Positions 19,246-27,516 of a stretch of DNA of 64,000 nucleotides are shown here, in pieces. Each line of letters begins with the position of its first letter. Position 1 is the stretch's first letter. Below the pieces are notes generated by a model. That model was not told the origin of the DNA. It searched no databases and saw only the letters and a program-made list of their open reading frames with translations. The translations under genes were made by a program, and so were the position numbers. The DNA is from Marinimicrobium sp038419845 (GTDB lineage: Bacteria > Pseudomonadota > Gammaproteobacteria > Pseudomonadales > Cellvibrionaceae), in assembly GCF_038419845.1 (NCBI RefSeq), contig NZ_JBCAQT010000014.1:1-64000 (forward strand), read 5' to 3'.

Positions 19246-20652
19246 TCAATCCAGGTTGCGCATGATGGTTTCCACCATTTTCTTGGCATCACCGAACAAC
19301 ATCATGGTGTTGTCGCGGTAGAACACTTCGTTCTGCACCCCGGCATAACCCGAGGCCATGCTGCGCTTGACGAACAGAACCGTCTTGGCTTTTTCCACAT
19401 CCAGAATTGGCATGCCGTAGATGGGACTGGTCGGATCGGTTTTGGCCGAGGGGTTGGTCACATCGTTGGCGCCGATCACAAAGGCCACATCGGTGGTCTG
19501 GAATTCACTGTTGATGTCTTCCAGCTCAAACACCTCATCATAGGGCACGTTGGCTTCGGCCAGCAGCACGTTCATGTGCCCGGGCATCCGGCCCGCCACC
19601 GGGTGGATGGCGTACTTGACGGTGACGCCGGCCTGCTTGAGCTCATCACACATTTCGCGCAGGGCGTGCTGAGCCTGGGCCACGGCCATGCCATAGCCCG
19701 GCACGATGATCACTGAGCCGGCATTTTTCATGATGAAGGCGGCATCTTCCGCGCTGCCCCGCTTGACCGGACGGTCGTCCGGGGCGCCCGCCGGACCACC
19801 GGCATCACTGTCACCCCCGAAGCCACCGAGGATCACATTGAAGAAGGAGCGGTTCATCCCCTTGCACATAATGTAGGAGAGGATGGCACCGGAGGAACCG
19901 ACCAGCGCACCGGTCACGATCAGCGCGTCGTTCTTGAGCGTAAAGCCGATGCCGGCCGCCGCCCAACCAGAGTAGGAGTTCAGCATGGACACCACCACCG
20001 GCATGTCGGCGCCACCAATCGGGATGATGATCAGCACCCCGATCACAAACGCCAGTGCCGTCATGGTCCAGAAGATCCAGGGCTGCTGATCAATGCAGAA
20101 GTACACCAGCAGCGCCAGAATCGCCAGCCCGAACAGGGCGTTCAGATAGTGCTGACCGCCGAAGGACACCGGCGCGCCGGAGACCAGCCCCTGCAATTTG
20201 GTAAACGCGATGATCGAACCGGAAAAAGTGATCGCACCGATCACCACACCCAGCCCCATTTCAATGCGGCTGGCCACGTAGATATCGCCGGCGGCAGCCA
20301 CCAGACCAAAGGCTTCCGGGTTGGTAAAGGCGGCGCCGGCCACCAGCACGGCGGCCATACCCACCAGGCTGTGGAAGGCGGCGACCAGTTGCGGCATGGC
20401 GGTCATGGCGATGCGCCTGGCGATGGTGATACCGATGACGGCACCGATGACCAGGGCCGCCACAATCCACTGGTAGGACTGTACCTCCGGGCTGAAGACC
20501 GTGGTCACCACGGCGATCAGCATACCAAGCATGCCGAAGTAGTTACCGGGCCGGGAGGTTTCCGGCGAAGAAAGCCCCCGCAGCGCCATGATGAACAGGA
20601 CGGCGGCGACCAGGTAGGCGAGCGATGTCAGATTAGCGTGTAGTTCAGTCAT
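19246..20652 (-). CDS. pntB: NAD(P) transhydrogenase subunit beta
   Basis: This is the beta subunit of the proton-translocating transhydrogenase, which makes NADPH from NADH at the expense of proton motive force. The first ~270 residues form membrane helices. The C-terminal NADP-binding domain carries VIIVPGYGMAVAQAQHALREM and then HPVAGRMPGHMNVLLAEANVPY and GANDVTNPSA. The length of 468 is typical. It is the last gene of the pntAA-pntAB-pntB operon, with the alpha subunit split into two genes as in many marine gammaproteobacteria and alphaproteobacteria. Confidence 0.96.
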   Translation of the reverse strand: MTELHANLTSLAYLVAAVLFIMALRGLSSPETSRPGNYFGMLGMLIAVVTTVFSPEVQSYQWIVAALVIGAVIGITIARRIAMTAMPQLVAAFHSLVGMAAVLVAGAAFTNPEAFGLVAAAGDIYVASRIEMGLGVVIGAITFSGSIIAFTKLQGLVSGAPVSFGGQHYLNALFGLAILALLVYFCIDQQPWIFWTMTALAFVIGVLIIIPIGGADMPVVVSMLNSYSGWAAAGIGFTLKNDALIVTGALVGSSGAILSYIMCKGMNRSFFNVILGGFGGDSDAGGPAGAPDDRPVKRGSAEDAAFIMKNAGSVIIVPGYGMAVAQAQHALREMCDELKQAGVTVKYAIHPVAGRMPGHMNVLLAEANVPYDEVFELEDINSEFQTTDVAFVIGANDVTNPSAKTDPTSPIYGMPILDVEKAKTVLFVKRSMASGYAGVQNEVFYRDNTMMLFGDAKKMVETIMRNLD

Positions 20653-20664
20653 AAGTTCCCCCGG

Positions 20665-20949
20665 TTACTTCTTCTTTTTATACATGGCGAGCATGCGGTG
20701 AGTGACCGTGAAGCCACCGAATATATTGATGGCCGCCAGAGTCATGGCGACAAACCCGAGCGCTTTGGACAGGGTCATGCTCTCGGGCCCGGCGGCAATC
20801 AGCGCGCCCACAATAATCACGCTGGAAATGGCGTTGGTAACCGCCATCAACGGCGTGTGCAGTGCCGGGGTGACACTCCAGACAACGTAGTAACCGACAA
20901 ATATGGCGAGAACAAAAATAGACAACTGCTGGATGAAATTGGCTTCCAT
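20665..20949 (-). CDS. pntAB: NAD(P) transhydrogenase subunit alpha, membrane part (PntAB)
   Basis: The 94-residue protein has three predicted membrane helices and corresponds to the C-terminal domain II part of E. coli PntA. It contains the family segment GYYVVWSVTPALHTPLMAVT and TNAISSVIIVGAL, and a basic tail MLAMYKKKK. It lies 11 bases after pntAA and 12 bases before pntB, forming the standard three-gene operon. Confidence 0.95.
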   Translation of the reverse strand: MEANFIQQLSIFVLAIFVGYYVVWSVTPALHTPLMAVTNAISSVIIVGALIAAGPESMTLSKALGFVAMTLAAINIFGGFTVTHRMLAMYKKKK

Positions 20950-20960
20950 GGTAACCCCCT

Positions 20961-22112
20961 TTACTGTTCGCGGAATGCGGAGTGCACAACCTGACCGTCG
21001 CGCGTGAGCACACTGGCGGCGACGATTTCATCCTCCCAGTCGACCTTGAGCGACTGGCTCTCGGCATCCACCAGAGGAGTCAGATAGTTGAGCAGGTTCT
21101 TGGCGAACAGCGAACTGGCATCCGCCGACAGACGGCTGGGGATATTGAAGTGCCCGATGATGGACACTCCGTTCACTTCCACCACTTCGCCGGGTTTGGA
21201 CAGGGTGCAGTTACCGCCCTGCTCCGCCGCCAGATCGACGATCACCGAGCCGGGACGCATGCTGTGCACCATCTCGTCGTTGATCAGAGTGGGGGCCTTG
21301 CGCCCGGGAATCAGCGCGGTGCAGATGGCAATATCCTGCTTCTTCAGGGTCTCGGCCACCAGCTCCGCCTGCCGGCGCTTGTAGTCTTCGCTCATCTCCT
21401 TGGCGTAGCCGCCGCTGGTTTCAGCGCCCTCGGTCTCGTCGCTTTCCACCATGACAAATTTGCCGCCCAGGCTCTCCACCTGCTCTTTGGCCACAGGCCG
21501 GACATCCGTGGCCGAGACAATGGCGCCCAGGCGCTTGGCGGTGGCAATGGCCTGCAGGCCCGCTACCCCGGCACCCAGCACCAACACCCGGGCCGGGGCG
21601 ATAGTACCGGCGGCGGTCATCATCATGGGCATGGCGCGATCGTACACATAGGCGGCTTCAAGCACCGCGCGGTAGCCGGCCAGGTTACTCTGGGAACTGA
21701 GGATATCCATGCTCTGGGCGCGGGTGATACGCGGCACCAGTTCCATGGCAATCGCCGTCACGCCGGCTTCGGCGTAACGTTTGATGGCATCGGGATCGGA
21801 GTAAGGAGAGAGGCCGGCAATAAGCAGGGCGCCCTTTTTCATGGGGGCGAGCTCATCCGGCTGACCATTATCGCCCAGCAGGGGGCGCTGGACCTTGAAG
21901 ACAATATCGGCGTCGCCGAGCAGTTCGCCCAGATCGCTGACCAGCGTCGCCCCGGCCGCCTCATAGGCTTCATCGGTAATGCGACTGGACAGGCCGGCGC
22001 CGGTTTCGACGGCGACCTCAGCGCCCAGAGCGATCAACTTTTTGACCGTATCGGGGGTCGCGGCCACACGTCGCTCGTGCTCGCGACGCTCTTTGGGTAT
22101 CGCAACTTTCAT
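20961..22112 (-). CDS. pntAA: NAD(P) transhydrogenase subunit alpha, NAD-binding part (PntAA)
   Basis: This 383-residue soluble subunit binds NAD(H) and has the alanine-dehydrogenase-like fold. The N-terminus MKVAIPKERREHERRVAATP is diagnostic. The Rossmann glycine motif is VLVLGAGVAGLQAIATAKRLGA and a second signature is VIVDLAAEQGGNC. A purine-rich GAGGGAGA ribosome-binding site precedes the ATG. Placement of the pnt operon inside a uronate catabolic locus is noteworthy because KduD and UxuB turn over NAD(P)(H). A direct functional link is only inferred. Confidence 0.96.
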   Translation of the reverse strand: MKVAIPKERREHERRVAATPDTVKKLIALGAEVAVETGAGLSSRITDEAYEAAGATLVSDLGELLGDADIVFKVQRPLLGDNGQPDELAPMKKGALLIAGLSPYSDPDAIKRYAEAGVTAIAMELVPRITRAQSMDILSSQSNLAGYRAVLEAAYVYDRAMPMMMTAAGTIAPARVLVLGAGVAGLQAIATAKRLGAIVSATDVRPVAKEQVESLGGKFVMVESDETEGAETSGGYAKEMSEDYKRRQAELVAETLKKQDIAICTALIPGRKAPTLINDEMVHSMRPGSVIVDLAAEQGGNCTLSKPGEVVEVNGVSIIGHFNIPSRLSADASSLFAKNLLNYLTPLVDAESQSLKVDWEDEIVAASVLTRDGQVVHSAFREQ

Positions 22113-22361
22113 AAAACGTCTCCCTCAAGTGATGGACATCATTAACCATAGCCGTTTTTCCAGCATTTTGGGGCTTTTTGGCGGAACGATGTCCTAACAG
22201 ACGCAGCGCCCGAAGGGTTCGGGGCCTCGTTTTTTGTTTTTCAGAGTCAGCCGGGGTGCGTCGAGCGCAATCGGGCATGGGGTCTCTCACCTCCCCACAC
22301 CACGGCCACTGGCTGGTCCGTTTTTTCTATACTGGTTCGTTTTTCTGTTCTGGCGCGGCGG

Positions 22362-23882
22362 TTAGACGACCGCGCCGATTTTCCAGGGGTTGAATTCATT
22401 ATCGCCGTACCCGAGCATTTCGCTCTTGGTCTGCTCCCCCGAGGCGGCGGCGAGCACCTGCCGGAAAATATCCTCGGCACACTCCTGCAGCGTATACTCG
22501 CCATCCAGGATGCCACCGCAGTTAATATCAATGTCTTCCTGCATCCGCTGGTACAGGTCCGTGCTGCTGGCCAACTTCAGGCTGGGCGCGGGTTTGAAGC
22601 CAAAAGCCGAACCGCGCCCCGTGGTAAAGCATACCACGTTGGCACCGGAAGCGACCTGCCCGGTGACCGACACCGGGTCAAACCCGGGGCTGTCCATAAA
22701 CACCAGGCCCTTGGTTTTCACCTCCTCACCGTACAGGCAGACATCTACCATCTCGGTGGAGCCGCTCTTGGCCTGGGCGCCCAGAGACTTCTCCATGATG
22801 GTCGTCAGCCCGCCGGCCTTGTTACCCGGCGAGGGGTTATTGTCCAGCTCAAAATCATTGCGAGCGGTGTAATCCTGCCACCAGTCGATACGATCAAGCA
22901 ACTTCTGGGCGATTTCCGGTGTTTTCGAACGCTGGGTCAAGAGGTGCTCGGCACCGAATATCTCGGGAGTCTCCGAATAAATGACGGTGCCACCGTGGCG
23001 AATCAGAATATCGCCCGCGGCCCCCAGTGCCGGGTTGGCGGTAATACCGGAAAAGCCGTCGGAGCCGCCGCACTGAACCGCGAGCGTCAGCTCGCTGGCC
23101 GGCACGGTTTCGCGGTGATGGCTGTTGACGTTGGGCAACATGGCGCGCAACGCCTCAATACCCTTTTCAATCGAGCGCCGAGTGCCGCCCACTTCCTGAA
23201 TAGTGTAGGCCTGGAAGGTATCAGTATCGCCCAGGCCACTCTCTTCCATCACGCGCCGAACCTGCATGGTTTCACAGCCCAGGCCCACCATCAGGATGCC
23301 GCCGAAGTTGGGATGCCGGGCATAGCCGTCGAAGGTCCGGCGCAGGGTTTCGTACCCCTCGCCATCGGAGCGCATGCCACAGCCGGTCTCGTGGGTGAAC
23401 GCCACCACGCCATCAATTTGCGGGTAATCATCCAACTCACCGGAAAAGGTGAAATGCTGGGCAATGGCTTTGGCCACGGTCGCCGAACAGTTCACGGTGG
23501 TGAGGATACCAATATAGTTGCGGGTGCCCACCTTGCCATTGGCACGGCGAAACCCCTCGAATGTGGCGCGCTCGGCCTCGGGGACAAACTCGGTGGGACG
23601 GGCATGGCGGCAGAAACCGTAATCCTTTTCCGACTCGCCCATGACACAGTTGTGACTGTGGACGTGCTCGCCCGCGCGAATCGCCTGAGCGGCAAAACCG
23701 ATGGTCTGGCCGTACTTATAGATGGGCTGGCCTTGCGGAATGTCCACCAGCGCCACTTTATGCATGGCCGGGATGTCATCGATCAGCGTCAGCGCCGGTT
23801 CGATCAGAGCCGTGTTGGCAGGCAGACCCGCCTTGCACACGCCGACGTTGTCACGTTCGTGCAGATGAATGATGTTCGCCAA
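22362..23882 (-). CDS. uxaA: Altronate dehydratase
   Basis: UxaA dehydrates D-altronate to 2-keto-3-deoxygluconate in the galacturonate pathway. The protein has the N-terminal SAF-like domain (NIIHLHERDNVGV ... KYGQTIGFAAQAI, AGEHVHSHN) and the large C-terminal UxaA domain with GTRNYIGILTTVNCSA, THETGCGMRSDGEGY, AVQCGGSDGFSG and FTTGRGSAFGFKP. TTG 23882 is chosen because it aligns with the E. coli N-terminus and gives 506 residues (E. coli 495). There is no clear ribosome-binding site, and the open frame extends to a GTG at 23960. The gene is preceded, in its own direction, by a terminator-like hairpin. Confidence 0.9.
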   Translation of the reverse strand: MANIIHLHERDNVGVCKAGLPANTALIEPALTLIDDIPAMHKVALVDIPQGQPIYKYGQTIGFAAQAIRAGEHVHSHNCVMGESEKDYGFCRHARPTEFVPEAERATFEGFRRANGKVGTRNYIGILTTVNCSATVAKAIAQHFTFSGELDDYPQIDGVVAFTHETGCGMRSDGEGYETLRRTFDGYARHPNFGGILMVGLGCETMQVRRVMEESGLGDTDTFQAYTIQEVGGTRRSIEKGIEALRAMLPNVNSHHRETVPASELTLAVQCGGSDGFSGITANPALGAAGDILIRHGGTVIYSETPEIFGAEHLLTQRSKTPEIAQKLLDRIDWWQDYTARNDFELDNNPSPGNKAGGLTTIMEKSLGAQAKSGSTEMVDVCLYGEEVKTKGLVFMDSPGFDPVSVTGQVASGANVVCFTTGRGSAFGFKPAPSLKLASSTDLYQRMQEDIDINCGGILDGEYTLQECAEDIFRQVLAAASGEQTKSEMLGYGDNEFNPWKIGAVV

Positions 23883-23973
23883 AATAAATACACCCAAGAT
23901 TGGAGTCTCGCCCGCCCTGCCCGGGCAACGACGAGAAGTAAAAGACACGGGTAGAGTCACCGTGGGGCCGGAA

Positions 23974-24003
23974 AAAAACAGGCGCCTTGCGGCGCCTGAA
24001 AAA
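23974..24003 (-). terminator. Terminator-like hairpin in the uxaA leader
   Basis: Read on the minus strand, CAGGCGCC (23998-23991) and GGCGCCTG (23986-23979) form a perfect 8-bp stem with a GCAA loop, followed by seven T. This is a canonical intrinsic terminator pointing toward uxaA, roughly 90 bases before its start. It is a candidate attenuator, or the uxaA promoter lies downstream of it. Confidence 0.7.
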
Positions 24004-24122
24004 TCGGCAATGGTATTCGGTCAATACCGGGATCAAATTTAGCACCATCGCTGTGCCGGTCGCAACTGCGGGCAAGGTCGGACGCGGGACAACACTTCGG
24101 CTTATTTGCACAAAACCGCGGT

Positions 24123-24179
24123 TGACAGCGTTGTCACCTCCCCGCAATCCACCCCTCTGCTGCTCTGACAACGCTGTCA
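24123..24179. promoter_or_regulatory. Mirrored pair of 14-bp operators TGACAGCGTTGTCA
   Basis: TGACAGCGTTGTCA (24123-24136) and its exact reverse complement TGACAACGCTGTCA (24166-24179) are each near-palindromic, and their centres are 43 bases apart (about four helical turns). This looks like paired sites for a dimeric or tetrameric repressor between the divergent uxaA and GH105 genes. The regulator is not identified in the window. Confidence 0.65.
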
Positions 24180-24276
24180 AGCCTGATGGCGTAGGAGGAG
24201 GATCACCCTCAAAAAAGTTTCGCTCAGACGGCCTGCTTGGCGCGTAAAACCGGTATTTTCCGAGATTGACGCAAAA

Positions 24277-24322
24277 TGTAAACGGTTACAGACATATAAA
24301 TAATTACGTGGAACCGGTTACA
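24277..24322. promoter_or_regulatory. Two LacI-type operators TGTAAACGGTTACA / TGGAACCGGTTACA
   Basis: TGTAAACGGTTACA (24277-24290) is a LacI-family palindrome with the central CG step. TGGAACCGGTTACA (24309-24322) repeats it with one changed half-site, 32 bases apart centre to centre. The motif closely resembles the TGTAATCGGTTACA sites of the mannan locus at 45964 and 48020. Confidence 0.65.
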
Positions 24323-24717
24323 CACCAAATACCGAAAGGATTAAACTAATAAATTACAAAAAGGCGTAAAAAATTTGTGCGGAAAACTTGATTTTATCCG
24401 TAAGCGGGACCAGAATGAATTCACTGCACCAAGGCACTGGCAGTTGTGCGCCCAGTCAATCCGCCATTGACCCGCAACACAGGGCAGTGGAAAAACGGAA
24501 TGGGCGTGATCGATCGACAGTGTCTGGCGGTACCGGGCAACACACAAACTACAAATCCGGTTGCCCGACCTCTGTGCGACAAAGTAAAGAGGCAAGAGGG
24601 AGAGAAGTGGAGAGAGGTGAGAGAGACCGCAACTCCAGTGGCAAGGCGTGAACCCTGGCCGAGCGATCTGGCAGACATAGTCAGACGACTCGGTTCAGGG
24701 GCGCACCGACACCACAC

Positions 24718-24800
24718 CACTGCCAAAGAGCCAGTCTCTGGCTCAGGCAGTATCAACCAAGCTGACCAACACCCCGCCAGCGACCCACGTCGCTGGCGGG
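24718..24800 (+). other. Two strong hairpins upstream of the GH105 gene
   Basis: The first combines ACTGCC (24718-24723)/GGCAGT (24746-24751) with the inner stem GAGCCAG (24728-24734)/CTGGCTC (24738-24744). The second is a perfect 12-bp stem, CCCGCCAGCGAC (24773-24784)/GTCGCTGGCGGG (24789-24800), with loop CCAC. Neither has a T-run on the plus strand, so a folded leader RNA or a DNA structure is more likely than a terminator. Confidence 0.5.
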
Positions 24801-24970
24801 TGAGGTCGTGCCCGGTGCATTAGCGACCTCCCCCAAACCATCATGCTCCAGGGGTCAGGACCAGGCTTATATCTCGCCAAGACCCGATTATAGTAATTCC
24901 GCGTTTCTGCCGCGGCGACCCGGCCCCAATATAATAGAGAATATCAACAGAGACCTAAAAGGTGAGTGCT

Positions 24971-27508
24971 ATGCTAAAAAACCGACTGCTCCCCGGTGCT
25001 GCCATCGCAGCCCTGGCCACACTGGCGGCCTGCGGGCAAGAAAGTACCCCCGAAACTGCGAACCAGAAACCAGACCCACAATCGAACCAGACCGCTCGCG
25101 CCCAGGCGCCTCTCGCCGACGTGGCCCTATCCAACCCCTCAGACCACGCGCGTCAGGATCAGCCCTATTACATCAGCTTTTATGACCTGGGCCTGGATCA
25201 GAAAACGGCGGTCAACAGCAACCTCGGAGCAACGGTGAACGGAGCTCCCGTCGCCACCCAGTTGATTGACCGGGACGGTGACGGGAAAGAAGATGGCCTC
25301 TTCACGCTGCTCGACCTGCCGGCCGGCGGCGATGTGCAGTTGATCATTGATCGCGACCTCGCCAGCGACGCGCCGACCAGCGAGAAGCGCACTCAGGCCG
25401 AGATTGCCCACAAGACCGGAGGCGAATGGCAGCCTCACTCCGACGAAAACCGCGAAGGGAAGTATGAGTACGTCGGCGGTGAATTTGAAAATGTCGAGAT
25501 CCTCACGCCCCCCGATGAGCACTCCGACCACTCCTATTATATCCGCTACGAAGGCCCCGGCATCGAATCGGACAAGGTCGGCTACCGCATCTATCTGGAC
25601 TGGCGCAACGGTTTCGATATTTTCGGCAAGAAAACCGAAGACATGGTCCTCCAGGACGTCGGCCTGGACGGCTACGATTCCTATCACGAAATGGCCGACT
25701 GGGGCATGGACATCCTCAAGGTCGGCGATGCGCTGGGTGTCGGTGGCTACGGCTACTGGGACGGTGAGAAAGTCATCCGGGTATCGGACCTCGACGGCTG
25801 GGAAGCCAGAGTGCTGGACGATGGCGACCTGTATTCCGCACTCGGCATTACCTATAAGGACTGGGAGGTCAACGACCAGACCCTGGACCTGACCGCGCAG
25901 CTGTCCATGACCGGCGGCAGCCGCCTGGTGCACGTTGACCTGCAACTGAGCGAACCACTGGAGAATCTGACCACCGGCCTCGTGAAACACCCGGGGACCG
26001 AATTCATTGAAGGTGAAGTGGATATTACCGGCAAGGCTTATACTTATGTCGCCAGCTGGGGCAAGCAGAGCCTGAGTGGCGAAGACGACCTGCTGGGTAT
26101 GGCCCTGCTGTTTCGCAAATCCGACCGCGAAGAGCAGACCGAAGACGAGCACAACTACGTGACCGTACTCGACTCGGCCGGTGAAGACGTGGACTACTAC
26201 TTCCTCGCCGCCTGGGACGGAGAGCCCAACGGCATCACCACCAAAGAAGCGTTTATTGAGTATCTGGAAACCGAGGCGGAGAACCTGACGCTGGCGCCGC
26301 GCGAGCGTCTGGAAACCGCGCACAGCCTGGCGCAGAAGGACCTCCCTGTCAGCGCCGAAGACGCGCTGGACTGGAGCAAGCGTCTGGCCGACTCGGAACT
26401 GGACCGCAAAACCCTGCTCTACCATGTCGATGGCTGGGACACCAACCGGGAGCGGCCGCCCAAGTTCGAATACGACATCATTGGCCTGCTGCCCATGGCC
26501 TACGACGAACTGAACGAAGTCGCGCCCGCCGATCGCTACGCGCAGGTGCTGCCCAAAGTCACCGGCAGCTTCATTGGCGAGGACGGCGACATCGCCCGCT
26601 ACAAGATGAGCAACTTCAGCGTCGATAACGTTAAACCCGGTGTGGGCGTACTGCGCCTCTGGGAAGACACCAAAGAGGAGCGTTACAAAACGGCCGCCGA
26701 GACACTGCGCGAGCACCTGGAAAAGCATCCGCGTACCAGTGACGGTGCCTTCTGGCACAAGAAGCGCTACCCCTGGCAGCTCTGGCTGGACGGCGTCTAC
26801 ATGGCCATGCCTTACCTGGCCCATTACGCGCTACTGTTCGAAGAGGGCGAGCAGCAACAGCACAGCTGGGAAGAGGTGGTCAAGGAGTTCGAGGTGACCC
26901 GCGAGCAACTGCGCGACCCGGAAACCGGCCTCTACTATCACGCCTGGGATGAAAAGAAGCAGCAGGACTGGGCCGACCCCGAAACCGGCCTGTCCGAGCA
27001 CTTCTGGGGCCGTGGCTTTGGCTGGCTGGCCATGGCCGTGGTGGACGTACTGGACTTCATTCCCGAGGAAGAAACCGAACTGCGCAAACCCCTGATCGAC
27101 ATGATCGAGGAAATCGCCGCTGACCTTAAGAACTACCAGGACCCGGAAACCGGCACCTGGTGGCAGATCATGGATCGCCCGGACGCCATCGGCAATTACC
27201 GCGAGTCCAGCGCCTCCTCCATGTTCACTTACTTTTATGCCAAGGCCCTGAATGAGGGCTACCTGGACGAGAGCTACCGCGAGGTGGCGCAGAAGGCCTA
27301 CGACGGGCTGATCAACGAATTCATGCTGGTGCACACCGACGACTCGGTCAGCCTGACCAACATCTGCCTGGTGGCGGGTCTGGGCTTCGGGCGCGATGGC
27401 AGTTACCATTACTACATGAGCGAGCCGGTTTACGAAAACGACCCCAAAGGCACAGGCCCCTTTATCCTGGCCGGGATCGAAATGCACAAATTACTCAAGG
27501 GCGAATGA
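24971..27508 (+). CDS. Lipoprotein DUF4861-GH105 fusion, unsaturated uronyl hydrolase
   Basis: The ATG at 24971 follows AGGTGAG and gives 845 residues. A lipobox ending LAAC puts the acylated Cys at residue 21. Residues ~45-440 resemble DUF4861, a beta-rich domain found in polyuronide-degradation loci with no settled function. Residues ~455-840 form a GH105 (alpha/alpha)6 domain of the YteR/YesR type, with YKMSNFSVDNVKPGVG, QLWLDGVYMAMPYLAHYA (the WLDG Asp is the expected catalytic residue) and HFWGRGFGWLAMAVVDVL. GH105 enzymes release 4-deoxy-unsaturated uronate from lyase products. kduI and kduD follow at once and would process that product. The two-domain arrangement is unusual. Confidence 0.88.
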   Translation: MLKNRLLPGAAIAALATLAACGQESTPETANQKPDPQSNQTARAQAPLADVALSNPSDHARQDQPYYISFYDLGLDQKTAVNSNLGATVNGAPVATQLIDRDGDGKEDGLFTLLDLPAGGDVQLIIDRDLASDAPTSEKRTQAEIAHKTGGEWQPHSDENREGKYEYVGGEFENVEILTPPDEHSDHSYYIRYEGPGIESDKVGYRIYLDWRNGFDIFGKKTEDMVLQDVGLDGYDSYHEMADWGMDILKVGDALGVGGYGYWDGEKVIRVSDLDGWEARVLDDGDLYSALGITYKDWEVNDQTLDLTAQLSMTGGSRLVHVDLQLSEPLENLTTGLVKHPGTEFIEGEVDITGKAYTYVASWGKQSLSGEDDLLGMALLFRKSDREEQTEDEHNYVTVLDSAGEDVDYYFLAAWDGEPNGITTKEAFIEYLETEAENLTLAPRERLETAHSLAQKDLPVSAEDALDWSKRLADSELDRKTLLYHVDGWDTNRERPPKFEYDIIGLLPMAYDELNEVAPADRYAQVLPKVTGSFIGEDGDIARYKMSNFSVDNVKPGVGVLRLWEDTKEERYKTAAETLREHLEKHPRTSDGAFWHKKRYPWQLWLDGVYMAMPYLAHYALLFEEGEQQQHSWEEVVKEFEVTREQLRDPETGLYYHAWDEKKQQDWADPETGLSEHFWGRGFGWLAMAVVDVLDFIPEEETELRKPLIDMIEEIAADLKNYQDPETGTWWQIMDRPDAIGNYRESSASSMFTYFYAKALNEGYLDESYREVAQKAYDGLINEFMLVHTDDSVSLTNICLVAGLGFGRDGSYHYYMSEPVYENDPKGTGPFILAGIEMHKLLKGE

Positions 27509-27516
27509 GGTAACCA

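Larger units (their letters stand above)
23883..24970. other. 1.1 kb divergent control region uxaA / DUF4861-GH105
   Basis: No gene is credible here. The region holds a terminator-like hairpin just ahead of uxaA (23974-24003), a mirrored pair of TGACA-type operators (24123-24179), two LacI-type TGTAA/TTACA operators (24277-24322), an AT-rich stretch (24290-24420) and two strong hairpins (24718-24800) before the GH105 gene. A TATAAT occurs at 24930-24935, about 35 bases before the ATG, without a good -35 box. Open frames between 24388 and 25185 lack ribosome-binding sites and family features. Confidence 0.7.

Noticed and set aside
22200..22360. Intrinsic terminators between pntAA and uxaA
   Set aside because: The T-rich hairpins seen (for example before 22225 and 22335) face the plus strand, where no gene is transcribed, and none clearly ends uxaA.
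25139..26824. 561-codon open frame antisense to the DUF4861-GH105 gene
   Set aside because: Shadow frame; the plus strand has a lipobox, GH105 motifs and a ribosome-binding site.
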